Shown here: positions 1 to 10,887 of the stretch, piece by piece
How the letters are laid out: the number at the start of each line of letters is the position of its first letter
Position numbering within the stretch: the stretch's first letter is position 1
From: Neoconidiobolus thromboides FSU 785
Taxonomy: Eukaryota; Entomophthoromycota; Entomophthoromycetes; Entomophthorales; Neoconidiobolaceae
Assembly (NCBI GenBank): GCA_025603075.1
Contig: MU626451.1
Coordinates: 1 to 36,507 of the forward strand
Length of the DNA: 36,507 nt
Direction of reading: 5' to 3'
Program-made: the position numbers and the translations under genes
Notes under the pieces: model-generated
What the model was told of the DNA's origin: nothing
The model's database searches: none
The model's input: only the letters and a program-made list of their open reading frames with translations

Positions 1-935
1 TACCTACAATGGTATTAAACTATATAGAAAAAAAAACCAAGAAGCCAATTAGTTCTCTATTTGATATTATTACAGGGACTTCCACTGGAGCTTTATTAGG
101 TGTCGTTTTAAACATTCCTAATGAAAAAGGAAGCAAAGTACCTAAATACAATACTGATGATGCCTTAAATCTATACATGAAAGAATGTCCTGCTCTATTT
201 CAAACGAATCTAATGATCAATCTAAAAAATTTATGGGGTTTAAGAAGCGCACGCTATTCGAGTACAAGTAAGAGAGATTTGATCAATCGCTATTGCCAAG
301 ATTTAAGAATCAATGATTGTTTGAGTGACATTATCATCCCAGCATTTGATATCCGCGAAGGGAAACCTTATTTCTTTAAATCTAAAAATGCAGAGTATCA
401 TGATAAATACAACTACAAATTAGCAGATGTATTAGATGCTACTTCCGCTGCTCCCACTTATTTTAAGCCTTGTAAGGTATCAAATCAAGATGAAAGTGAA
501 GAAAGAGGCTATCGTTTATTTGTCGATGGTGCATTAACCGCCAATTGTCCAGCTTTATGTGCTTTAATTGACAGTATTAAAATGTATGGAAGGGTTCCTA
601 ATGATATTTTTATATTGTCTTTAGGTTGTGGTGATGCTGATATTGGTGTCGATGATACCACTGCAAGTAATTGGGGAGCATTAAATTGGGCACCTTACTT
701 CCCTTCTGCATTGATTAACGGGTCTATGGATACTGTGTCTTATCAAATTGATGATTTATTAAATGACCCTAATTATTATAGGTTTCAAGTTAGAATTCCT
801 TCAAAAAATGCTAATATTGATGATGCTTCTGCTAAGAACTTGGCTTGGTTAAAAGATTGTGGTATGAAATTCGTAAATGACAATACATCTAAATTAGATG
901 AGGTTTGTAATATATTATTAAATGGATTCAAATAA
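1..935 (+). CDS. Patatin-like phospholipase, 5'-truncated by window edge
   Basis: This is a lipid acyl hydrolase of the patatin/iPLA2 fold, which cleaves acyl groups from phospholipids or galactolipids with a Ser-Asp dyad. The frame is open from the first bases of the window (codons at 3 and 6 precede the Met at 9), so the Met at 9 is probably internal. The glycine-rich oxyanion-hole motif that normally lies just upstream is off the left edge. Counting from the Met at 9, the nucleophile elbow GTSTG is at residues 23-27 (Ser25) and the catalytic DGA is at 173-175 (Asp173). The order and spacing fit the family. No intron is seen in the 308 visible residues, and the stop is at 933-935. No signal peptide can be judged because the N-terminus is missing. 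The family assignment is firm; the substrate is unknown. Confidence 0.88.
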   Translation, partial: PTMVLNYIEKKTKKPISSLFDIITGTSTGALLGVVLNIPNEKGSKVPKYNTDDALNLYMKECPALFQTNLMINLKNLWGLRSARYSSTSKRDLINRYCQDLRINDCLSDIIIPAFDIREGKPYFFKSKNAEYHDKYNYKLADVLDATSAAPTYFKPCKVSNQDESEERGYRLFVDGALTANCPALCALIDSIKMYGRVPNDIFILSLGCGDADIGVDDTTASNWGALNWAPYFPSALINGSMDTVSYQIDDLLNDPNYYRFQVRIPSKNANIDDASAKNLAWLKDCGMKFVNDNTSKLDEVCNILLNGFK

Positions 936-2020
936 AATATTTTAACATATAACTATTCACAATATATTTTCAAGCTGTTTTTACTTTAAATTTTATCCTT
1001 ATAACTGATATAAATATACCTTTTTGCTTACATTTTGGAGTAAGTCACTTTTTTAAAATGGATTAGTAAATTAAATTAAAATCTATTTTGAAAAGGTATA
1101 ACTTAATTGTTCCCTGCATTAGTTTTGTATAAATGTTCGAAAATCCTCCGCTATTGAAAAAACATCTCAATAGTTGAAATAGAACTATATACTATTATTA
1201 ATGAGCGCTAAATTTATATTAAAATTGAAAGTTATTATTAATATTACAATACTACAATCTTGATACTTTATTCCAACTATTAATAAAGGATTCGGAATAA
1301 ATTTTTTAAAGTTATTAATTATTATTATATAATCAAATCAAATAGAATTTAAACCTTATATTAAGTTCAACTGCAACTACTGTTTATATTAGTAAGTTAC
1401 ACATATGATACAAGTAGTCTATAAAATAATATAGCAACTTGTATTACATTTATTACTATTTTTGGTCAGGATTACACTATGAATAAATAAGAAATATTTA
1501 ATAGTTTGTATTCATATTTAAATATAAATGTTTCAATAAGCTACCAACAATATTAAATTTAAAGTTATTTATAGATTTTTCTGATAAATATAAATTAAAA
1601 ATATCACGAGGCAATTATTGGTTCATTTGTTATAAATTAGTACTGTTGGAGCATCCTAGTAGATAGTTGTTAGTAGTCAAATCGTAATCCAATAATATTT
1701 CCACAATTTATTACTGAAGTTACTTTTATTTGCTAAGTATTTAAAGTATTTCAATCCTACTAAAAGTGGGTGATGTGTGAGTGGTGCCTTGATTTTAATT
1801 CTCCTCTTCCTAGTCTAAAATTTTATGCAAGAACTACCACATCTGAGCTCCAGTTAAGCTCTGCGCCATCATTGTATTAAACTTTATCAACCTATACTAC
1901 ATACAACATCAATTAATATATCTCAACTAATAACACTATTCTTTAAATTTTTTATCTTACAACTTTCATCAACTTAAATAATAATAAAAATAATTAATTA
2001 CTTATATCTTCATAATCAAT
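936..2020. other. Intergenic, no gene seen
   Basis: About 1.1 kb of AT-rich sequence holding the 3' UTR of the patatin gene and the promoter and 5' UTR of the LIM-RhoGAP gene. A slightly GC-richer patch lies around 1760-1870, but I see no sustained open frame, tRNA or MITE copy in it. Confidence 0.6.
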
Positions 2021-5000
2021 ATGCAAGCAACTGTGTCGGATGTCAATTCAGTTAATGTGGAAAACGCTTCACCAAACGACTCTTTGACAAAACCTTGTAC
2101 GCAGTGTACTTTGCCAATGTCAGGTTTATTTGTTAGAGCACTTGGAGGCTTTTATCATATCGAATGTTTTAAATGTCTTGTAAAATTATTTCATATTATT
2201 ATTACAATCAATTAATTTACATTAAATAGGATTGTGGGGATGTTGTAGCTTCAAAGTATGTTTCTATTACAGGGCAAGATGGAAAACAACATCCATTATG
2301 TGAAAAGGACTATTATCGACGATTAAAACATGTTTGCCACTCATGTAATAAATTTATACAAGGACCATTCATAACAGCGTGTGGAAAAAAGTATCATGTG
2401 GATCACTTTACTTGCTCTGAGTGTAGAACCGTGTTTGGAAAGAATGATTCGTATTATGAGCATGATGGAAGAGTGCTATGTCATTATCATTATTCTTTGA
2501 TCGCTGCAGCAAAATGTACTGGTTGTCAAGTCCCAATAATAAGCCGATTTGTTGAATCTAAAAAAAACGAGCTAAATGAACGCTGGCATCCAGAATGTTA
2601 CATGATCAATAAGGTATAAGCTTATTGTTTTTTAATGCTAAACTTTATTAACTTGAATTAGTTTTGGAATGTTAAATTAGGGCCCCCTCCTGCTCTTTCA
2701 GACGGAAACGGTAAATTAGATTAATATTTGAAGATCAAGACATTAATTTATTAACTAGATAAATCAATGACCAATGAGGAACTTCAAAAAGAGCAAAATC
2801 GATCATTAGTTAAAGCTCAACATATTTGGTCGATACTCTCAGCATTTGAAGAATCATCAGCATCATGTATTTCAGAAATGCTCATACAAGTATCAAATTC
2901 GAATTATAAAGAGGGCATCAAAATGGCAGAAAAGTTCACAATGCATGTCGAAATTTTATTTACTGCAATTGACAGAATTCAAAATCATATGATAATGAAC
3001 AACGATAGTTTAGGTACTCTTAGATTTATAAAGTACTAGAATAGTTTATAAATTATTTTACTTAGGGTTTCAACAAGAGCCTAGGCAATTATGTCGGAAA
3101 ATTATTGGTTTCTTTTCTTTGTTATCTCATACTAAAGAGTATGTAAAAAATCCAATAGGAATAACCCAAGATTTGCTATCACAAGTCACTGGAGTAGCTC
3201 ATTATTTAAAAAATCTTATAAGGGTAGCGTTATTAGGCGCAATAAAACTCGTAAATAACTTTTTTAATGGTATTTGGTTATCTATAACATATTTTATAGG
3301 AAAGAACTTATGAAACTAAGAGTGCTGTTTCCAATTTTTTAAAAATGCTGGTTGTACACAGTGATAAGGAAAAGGCGATGCAATGGCGTATGCTTGCAAA
3401 GATGGAAGCAGATATAGCCTCGGAGCTGTGTACCCAATGCTCAGAAACAATTGAGGAGGAATGCTACCGTTATGGAAAACATAGGTGGCATCCTAATTGC
3501 TTAAAATGTCAAAAATGCGAAGCAAATCCCACTTTAGAAAATTATGAAGAGTTTACGTTTAATCAGCTTAAAACTCAAGCTTTTTGCCCTAATTGTTCAA
3601 CAGGGAGTGAATTTGGGTTTAAGAAGATCAGTAAACTTGACCAATATTCTTTTCTCCTTAGGTTATCTTTAAGACGACTATATACCCTGTTAAACAAGAA
3701 CAGTAAAATGATATTGGTTTTTATTATATTTTGTTAATTTGTTATAGTTCATGACGATTCTGCCCTACCTGCTCATAAACTGAATGAACGCTTTGCCAGA
3801 GAGAATAGAAGTTCACCAAGTTTTAACTTGAAAAATCAAGTTATATTACAAAATGCACAAAGATTTAAATCACCTGAAAGAATTGAATCAAATGGTGACG
3901 ATGTGTTGGGCGATCATGATATTCTAGTTAATGGTAAACAATCTAGAAGAATTTCTGGGAGACAAAGACGAACTGCGAGCAATGCTACTTCAATTCATAA
4001 TCTATCTATGATTGTTCATTCTAGAAAAACACTAGATACTACTATGGAGAGGCAAAGATCTGAGGGCACAACTATTAAAACACCTATTAGTGAGCTCACA
4101 AAAAGTCATCAATCTACAGATAGTTTGCCATTGACTAGATCAAATTCCACCCCAAGTAATTCTACTAAGCCAAAAAGTTTTCTATGTGAATTATCTGAGC
4201 TTGAATTTTTTATTGTTCAACATCTTTCAGCCCTTTCATTAGCCCCATTGTTAATGAAATACATATCACTTGAAGAATTACTTGAGATGGTTGGACCAAG
4301 GAAATCCAGTTTATGGTCACGATTCAAAAGTAGTTTAAGGCCAAAAGAGAAGAAATCAGGTAAACAAAACATAATAATATATTAGTAATATGATATTAAT
4401 TATTGTAATAAAACAGAGGGAACCTTTGGAGTAAATTTAGAAACGTTAACCAAAACAACGGGAGTTGATTCACATCATGGCTCTTCAGGAATATTAAGGA
4501 TGCCAGAATTTGTTGATAGAATATTATGCGTTTTAAGAGATATGGGTACTTTTAATATAAAATTTACTTTTGTTTTTTTATCAATCTGTTTTAGATATGT
4601 CAATTGAAGGGATTTTTAGAAAGAATGGTAACATAAGAAGGTTGAAGGAGCTAAGTGAAATGATTGATCGTGATTTAAATGCGGTTGATTTATCCAAAGA
4701 TAATCCAGTTCAAATTGCTGCCCTTCTTAAAAAGTTCTTAAGAGATCTTCCAGACCCTCTGATATCATTTAAATTACATCGTTTATTTGTTATTTCTCAA
4801 AGTAATTACTATTTCCATATAACATATCACTTATTTATTATTCTAGAGCTTGATGACTATGAAGCAAGAAAAAAAGTTTTACATTTGTCATGCTGTTTGT
4901 TACCGAGGGCTAACAGAGACGTACTTGAGGCACTTTTTGTGTTCCTCAAATGGGTATCTGAATTCGCAGTTGTGGATGAAACGCATGGCTCAAAAATGGA

Positions 5001-5338
5001 CTTAGAAAATTTAGCCACAGTAATAACACCAAATATTCTATATGGCAATAGTAAAGATCCTACCAAAGATGAATCTTTTTTAGCTATTTCTGCAGTTACA
5101 GATATGCTTTCAATGCAAAATGATTTTTGGGAGGTAGGATATTAAGTTGCTTATAATTAAGAGTTTATTAACATTTTTCAAGGTTCCAGAAAGTGTTTCA
5201 AATATTTTACAAGAAGTGGATTTAATAGAGGATGGCGTTGAATTGTCAGCAGAAGAAATATTGAGAAGGTGTGAGAACTACCTTAAATACCGAGAAACAC
5301 ATCCTTCAAATCCAAGTGTCCAACGATATGCGAAATAA
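2021..5338 (+). CDS. LRG1: LIM-domain Rho GTPase-activating protein (Lrg1/rga1-like)
   Basis: This protein stimulates GTP hydrolysis by a Rho GTPase (Rho1 in yeast Lrg1) and so controls cell-wall synthesis and polarity. Exons: 2021-2179, 2230-2613, 2662-2710, 2759-3013, 3066-3250, 3300-3702, 3748-4359, 4417-4545, 4595-4801, 4847-5133, 5183-5338; 2826 nt, 941 aa. LIM1 runs C26/C29 to C77/D80 with HIECFKC spanning intron 1. LIM2 starts at C89/C92. A third LIM-like module starts CTGC and contains the family block WHPECYMINKFWNV across intron 2. A fourth Cys-rich unit (CTQC...WHPNCLKCQKC) lies in exon 6. A basic Ser/Thr-rich linker follows. The RhoGAP domain begins near residue 683 (GTFGVNLETL), with the arginine finger at R734 in GIFRKNGNIRR. 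Length is close to yeast Lrg1. Intron 5 has an alternative upstream donor at about 3230, so about 7 residues there are uncertain. Family certain; Lrg1 versus Rga1 orthology inferred. Confidence 0.9.
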
Positions 5339-5837
5339 CTATTGAAAAATAGTTCTTTTTATTTAAAGCTATAACTCATAACAAGCTTTGATTCTATTTT
5401 TATATGTATTGAGAAAGAAGAGTATAAGTATTCTATATTGATTGTAATCTGGTTGATGAAATTTAATAACTTTTAAAAAGGGGCGTATTTGTTATACTAC
5501 CTAACTTTCCTAATCATTTATCAAGCTTAAATTAATTTCTTAATTTTTACCTTATTGAAATAAAATGCTTTTTAAAGTCATTTCTTCCATCACTATTATT
5601 ATTAAAAACCTACAAATATGTATTATATAAACATAAAATGTAGCCTAAGTATTCTATTTTTTATTTTGTAAAATAAATACTGAAAAGTAAAATAACTTGT
5701 GAATTCTAAAAAATTTTAAAGTTTAAAATCAAAATAATCCAATACAAAATTTGAAGCTCTACATTAAACTTAAAATTACCTTAATTTGAATTTCAGTTTC
5801 AACCTAACTCCATTTTTTAAAAATTACAGTCATAAAG
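5339..5837. other. Intergenic, no gene seen
   Basis: About 500 bp of AT-rich spacer between two co-oriented genes. It should hold the 3' UTR of the RhoGAP gene and the promoter of the coiled-coil gene. I see no repeat or RNA gene here. Confidence 0.6.
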
Positions 5838-6607
5838 ATGGAAAACTTAAATAACAACGCATTATCATTAAACTATGATACATCAACTTCTATAAAAAAC
5901 ATAGCCTCCATTCTAAACTCTCAGCTACTTGAATTTTTAAATAGTTTTAACTTAAAGCTAAACATACTAAGGTAGTAATATAGAGAATGTATAATGTTTT
6001 ATTAAATTACTAATTCTAATTGTAGCTTTCAATTAAACACAATAGAAAACAAAGTAGGGAGTATTAATGGTTCATTAAACAAGAAGGAGATGGTTCAGTT
6101 TCAAACTTTAGTAACATTAATCTACATTAATTTTAATTTTTAATAACTTTTTAGTTTAATAAATTACCACATTATATTTATAAAGTAAATAAAATGGTAG
6201 CAATTATTCAAAAAATCAATACGTTAGTACCATTACTAAAAATTCGACAAAAAAAAGTGATTGAAAATTATCAAAAGATTCAAGTATTAAGGAGAAGTCA
6301 GGAAGAAAGAATGAACTCCAAAATAAAGGTTAAACAGTCTAGTTTATCAATTCATACTTTAAAAACTCGTACACATAGGAATGTTTTATTGAGTAGAGAG
6401 GAAGCTTTGACAGAAACTAAAGAGAAACTAACTGAAACTGAAAAGTCGATCCTTAAACAGGATAAAAAAGTTGAATCTCAAGTATTGAATGAAAAAAAAG
6501 TAACGAAAAATAAAAAGACAACTAAAACCAGCAGTAAAAACAGAGGATCTAAAGTAGATCCAAATTTTGCACTACTTTTAAACGAGTTAAGTGATGATGA
6601 AAAATAA
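5838..6607 (+). CDS. Small coiled-coil protein of unknown function
   Basis: Three exons (5838-5971, 6026-6110, 6155-6607) join in frame to a 223-aa protein; both introns have GT..TAG ends and sizes of 54 and 44 nt. I do not recognise the product. The first 75 residues form hydrophobic heptads with FLNSFNL followed by IENKV, weakly recalling the FLN-x-F...IE pattern of the BRK1/HSPC300 and WASHC3 (CCDC53) coiled coils of WAVE and WASH complexes; the spacing differs by several residues, so this is only a hint. A second hydrophobic stretch (residues about 75-110) precedes a long Lys/Glu/Thr-rich charged helix and an acidic end (NELSDDEK). No signal peptide or membrane segment. It is convergent with INTS7, with 18 bp between the two stop codons, so the transcripts almost certainly overlap. 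Confidence 0.65.
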
Positions 6608-6625
6608 TAAACTAAGATGATACTT

Positions 6626-9600
6626 TTATTTCAATTTTAACTTTAATTCATTTATGGTATTCTCTCCCTTATGAATTCGGATAAAATATTCATTTGATAA
6701 TAAAAAGTAAGTTTGTTTCTTTGGATGGAGCATTAAGAAATTCAATTTTAGCCATTTATCGTTCACTGGTCCACTATATGGCATAGGATTTTTGAGTGAG
6801 TCTGGTTTTTCAATGTTACTAAGAAACTCTTGCACTTCTACTACAAACCTTTTTGGGAAGGTTATTACTTCATTGAAAGTGAAGGTATCTGGATTTAAAA
6901 CTAATAACTTTTCCATCCTTGGAAATTGTTTAACATTGCTCAATATATTGTTGTTGTAGTTGTTGCTTTGACTTTGTTTATAGAAGCCATCGCTAATCAT
7001 ATTTTTATTTGGACAATATTCAATGATTACAATTAGTTCACTTGGGTGATCTAAGATAATATTAATTAACCATTTAACAAATACAAGAAATACTTACTCT
7101 TATCAACTTCTGCCGCTTTATAGGGATACACTAATCTACCTTTAAGTTGTAAGTGAGACCAATAAGAATTTTCTTGTATATTGAAATCACGGGGTGTAAT
7201 AAGTAGCTCTAATTTATAAGATTTATAAGGAGAAAAGAAAACAGATGGTACTGAGCAAGGAATAGACAACAATCGCATAATAACATCGAGTAATAGCTCT
7301 AATTTATCCTAAGCAATTACATAAATGATTTAATTTATCAAGAATGTATTGTTAATAATACCTTTTCTTTTTCATAATATTTTTTTTCAAACAGTAACAT
7401 CAATCTATTATATCCACATTCTAGTGAAGAGTTCTTCACTATATTTAAACTAAAATATTAATAAATTGCTTAGTTAAATATTAAATTAGCTTACTTAGAT
7501 ATTACATTAGGTTGCACTTTAGGGAATACAGTATTTCCATGAATATCTTGAAACTCAATATTAAAAATAGCATCCAATGCAAATATAAAGACATATAACT
7601 CATCTAGCATTAATGACAAGCATAAAGAGGATTCTTTATCGTTTTGATATAGAAGAGTGGACAAATATTCTATTTTTTGGGCAAGTGATTTCATTTTGTC
7701 AAAGTCTTGAGTAAACTAATAAAGATTAGTTAAATATCTACTTAACTAACAAATCAGATTACCATATTATTATATAAACTTTCAATATCACGCTTCTTTA
7801 CTAAATTTTTTAATGCCATAATATTCTTAATATATTGAAACAAAATTTGTATTAATTCAACCCTTATTTCTACCCATAATGACATCAAAGGTATTTGACT
7901 ATACCCAGCAAGGTAATGAAGTGTCTAAATATGACCATTATAATATTATTACATTTTTAATAAAATTTTTACTTTGAAGCTATCTCTTGCTTGAACTAAT
8001 TTATTGCTACAATTATCAAGGTCGCCTATAAGGAACTTTTGGATGTTTTTAGACTCAAATGTTAATTTACAACTTGAAATATATTTGATTTGAGTTTCTG
8101 CTGCTGACCAGTATTTAAATCCTTCTGTATAAATCCTCGTAATTTCCGAGGTTGCCTAAAATTCTTAGCAACAAAATCTTTTAAAATAAATCAAAACATA
8201 CCCCGCCAGTTAACCTGGAAAAAATAAAATTAGAAACAGGGTGATTTCCAAGTCGAAGAGACATGATAGCAATGTCACACATAACTAAAGGATGGTTGGT
8301 TATTGAATCTACACCTGCAAAGGAATTAAGTTGCTCTCTCAGCCAAGTAGGTTGAATAAAGCCATTTTTTTTAGCTGAAATAACATCATTAAGTGGATTT
8401 CCAGCAGGGAAAAAATTTATAGCTATAATTATGCCAGCACAAAAGAGTTTGGGGTATTCTTGGAATTCAGCTATTTTAGAATCAGTTAAAATTGTTTGTT
8501 TTGTTTGAGGTGATAACTGAGTAAGATGGTTGTGAGCATATTCTTTTATCCATTCTATTACTAAACAATAAGCTTTGAGTTCAATCGTATCTTTTATATT
8601 TGACTCTAAGTTAGATACACCTAATGAATACAAGTCAATCAATAAACTTATATAAATATAGATTGTTTTCATAGTATCAAATTACCTTCTTCAAAATAGC
8701 ATCTTTTTAAAGTTTTCAAAATATTCAGTAATAAAAATAAATCTGTATAAAAATTAGATTCTAACTTTTTATAAAGCTTATTAAGTAATATTAAATAATC
8801 ACTTAATGTATTTAATAATATTGTAAGTTTATCATGTGGTGCCTTTTTATGTTTGATAAAAGACCTAAGCATACTCCAGATAATAAATATGCAGATTTTA
8901 ATAATATAGACTTTGGTATTTACTACAAAAATTAGTATATACTATAATAACAATTTTATAAATTTACTGTTTAACTTGTCATCTGGAGTAGTTTTTATAA
9001 GGGAATAAAATGATTGTATGACAGTTAAAATACTCGAATATTTTTTGGACAAAATGCAAATATCATTAATTGTGTCATCATCAACCAACAATATACATAA
9101 TAATTGATAGAGGTACATATTGTTTTCTTCTTTTATGTATGGTTTTATATAATTTTCAATAAATCGGGAAATAAGTTCCTTTTCATTTGACACTAAAGCA
9201 TTAATTTCTTCATTTAAATTTAATGAGTTTAACTCAATATTAAGGGTTTCTTCAAATTTGAATATTTGGATCCTCTGCTCCAAATCCATGGATTTTATAC
9301 CAAATTTTACTAACATCAAACATTTGCTTAATAATAATTCATTTTTATACCATGACTTCATGATTTGAAACAAAAATTCCATTTGATTCGGTTCAAAACA
9401 TAAACCTGACCTTGCTAATAAAATCAAACCTTCTATTATAGCTATTATATTACTTTTTTTAACATTTGGGAGTGTAGTTGAATATTCCATTAATAACTCA
9501 AATAAATAACTTGCCTATAATTTTTAGTTTGTTTCAATTGATTTTTTAATGTTTACCTGCTTAATTCTGTCCACTTCACTAATAGATGCTAACTCAGAAG

Positions 9601-10749
9601 ACACATATATTAAAATTGAAGGTATAGCACCATAAGTTCTAATATCCATACTAGCCAATAATTCCAAACAATAAGCATGTGCCTATAAACAATAAGTTTA
9701 ATATTGACTATAATTTAATTTTAACAGTTTTACTTTCATAGCCGAGTTCAAATGCCATCTAAAAGCCCTTAAAGTGTCAATAACTTTTAAATAAATATCT
9801 AAAGTCTCTGCTTTCTTTAACACTTTTTCTTTACTAAATGGATCTTTGCTTTCTTCACAATCCAATCCAAGCATATCTCCAAGGAATGGTAATATAAAGT
9901 GTACAAAATTATTATTTATTCCAATAAGTTTTTTGCTAAATGCCAACGCCTCTATTATCTCAAAATCTTGATCCGAGTTTAAACTTAATAATATCAAATA
10001 ATATATATAGTTATCTACTTCTATAGCATGACTTAAATTTTTGAGTATTCTAAAATTGAATATTAATAAACTCATTATTTTATGTACAATGGTATTTACT
10101 TAAGGCATAAAGTTCTAGCAACAAAATTGACTCTAAAATGAGCTGATGTGATATTTTTTACTGATTCTTTTAAATTTACATTTTCTTTGGTAATAAATTT
10201 TGAAATTTGTTTAAATGCATTATAAATGATATCATGAAAATAATCATTATCACAAGTGCTAAACTTAACAGATAAATCAATGCATATTTGATTCATTATA
10301 TCTGGATGTTGAAACTCAGACGCAATCCTTATATAGTCTTTAATACAATTTTCTACACTAGCATTATTTTTTGACTCAAGTCCTGATTTAAGTTTATCCA
10401 AAGTTTGTTTCAATTCCATTGGTGGTGGATCTAAACAGAATGGATTTGTTGGCTTAGCAGTTGTTGATTCCCTTCTGCTGCTATTGTAACTATAAGTCTG
10501 AGGATGTGATTGGGGATGTGACTGAGGATGTGGATGTGGATGATTTCTTTCGTAAATTGGACCTTGCATATATTGGAAATCTAGGTTTGGATTAGGAATA
10601 ACTTGGGGTGCTGGTTGCATGCTATCAGAAATCATTGATGGAGGAGGGTTAGTTGGCCTTCTTCCCCTCTTTTTTGGCCCATTATAGCTACCTCTTCCCC
10701 CTCTTCTTCCTCTATCGCTTCCCCTTTGATATCTGTGTTCGTCATTCAT
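6626..10749 (-). CDS. INTS7: Integrator complex subunit 7
   Basis: INTS7 is a helical-repeat scaffold subunit of Integrator, the nuclear complex that cleaves snRNA and other nascent Pol II transcripts. Twelve exons on the minus strand: 10749-10100, 10049-9734, 9682-9557, 9514-8968, 8922-8686, 8620-8202, 8155-7973, 7924-7763, 7715-7495, 7449-7362, 7308-7098, 7050-6626; 3585 nt, 1194 aa (human protein 962). Collinear similarity to animal INTS7 recalled from memory includes the N-terminal LDKLKSG block with following helices, RTLCLKILKNL with a SLNSDQDFEIIEA-like segment, LGNHPVSNFIFSRL...FKYWSAAETQ, WVEIRVELIQ, and the C-terminal RLLSIPCSVPSVFF...LELLITPR region with the beta-rich end. The first about 95 residues are an extra basic RG-rich and His/Pro-rich tail. 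It lies 138 bp downstream of MUS81 in the same orientation. Identification rests on order and pattern over most of the length; no database search was possible. Confidence 0.83.
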
Positions 10750-10887
10750 TTTGATGAAAAAACAGAATTTAAAACTATTTAGATTAAATTTTAAAAATTT
10801 TAGATGTAAAAATTAATGATTTTAAAAATTGCAATTATCTTTCAATCAAACATATAAAATAAAATAAAATAAAATGGTAGCAAAATA

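Noticed and set aside
1740-1870. GC-richer patch upstream of the RhoGAP gene as a possible small gene
   Set aside because: No frame longer than a few dozen codons and no splice model; more likely promoter or 5' UTR.
3230-3299. Longer version of RhoGAP intron 5 starting at about 3230
   Set aside because: The 49-nt intron 3251-3299 fits the usual size and also keeps frame; the longer one cannot be fully excluded but is less typical.
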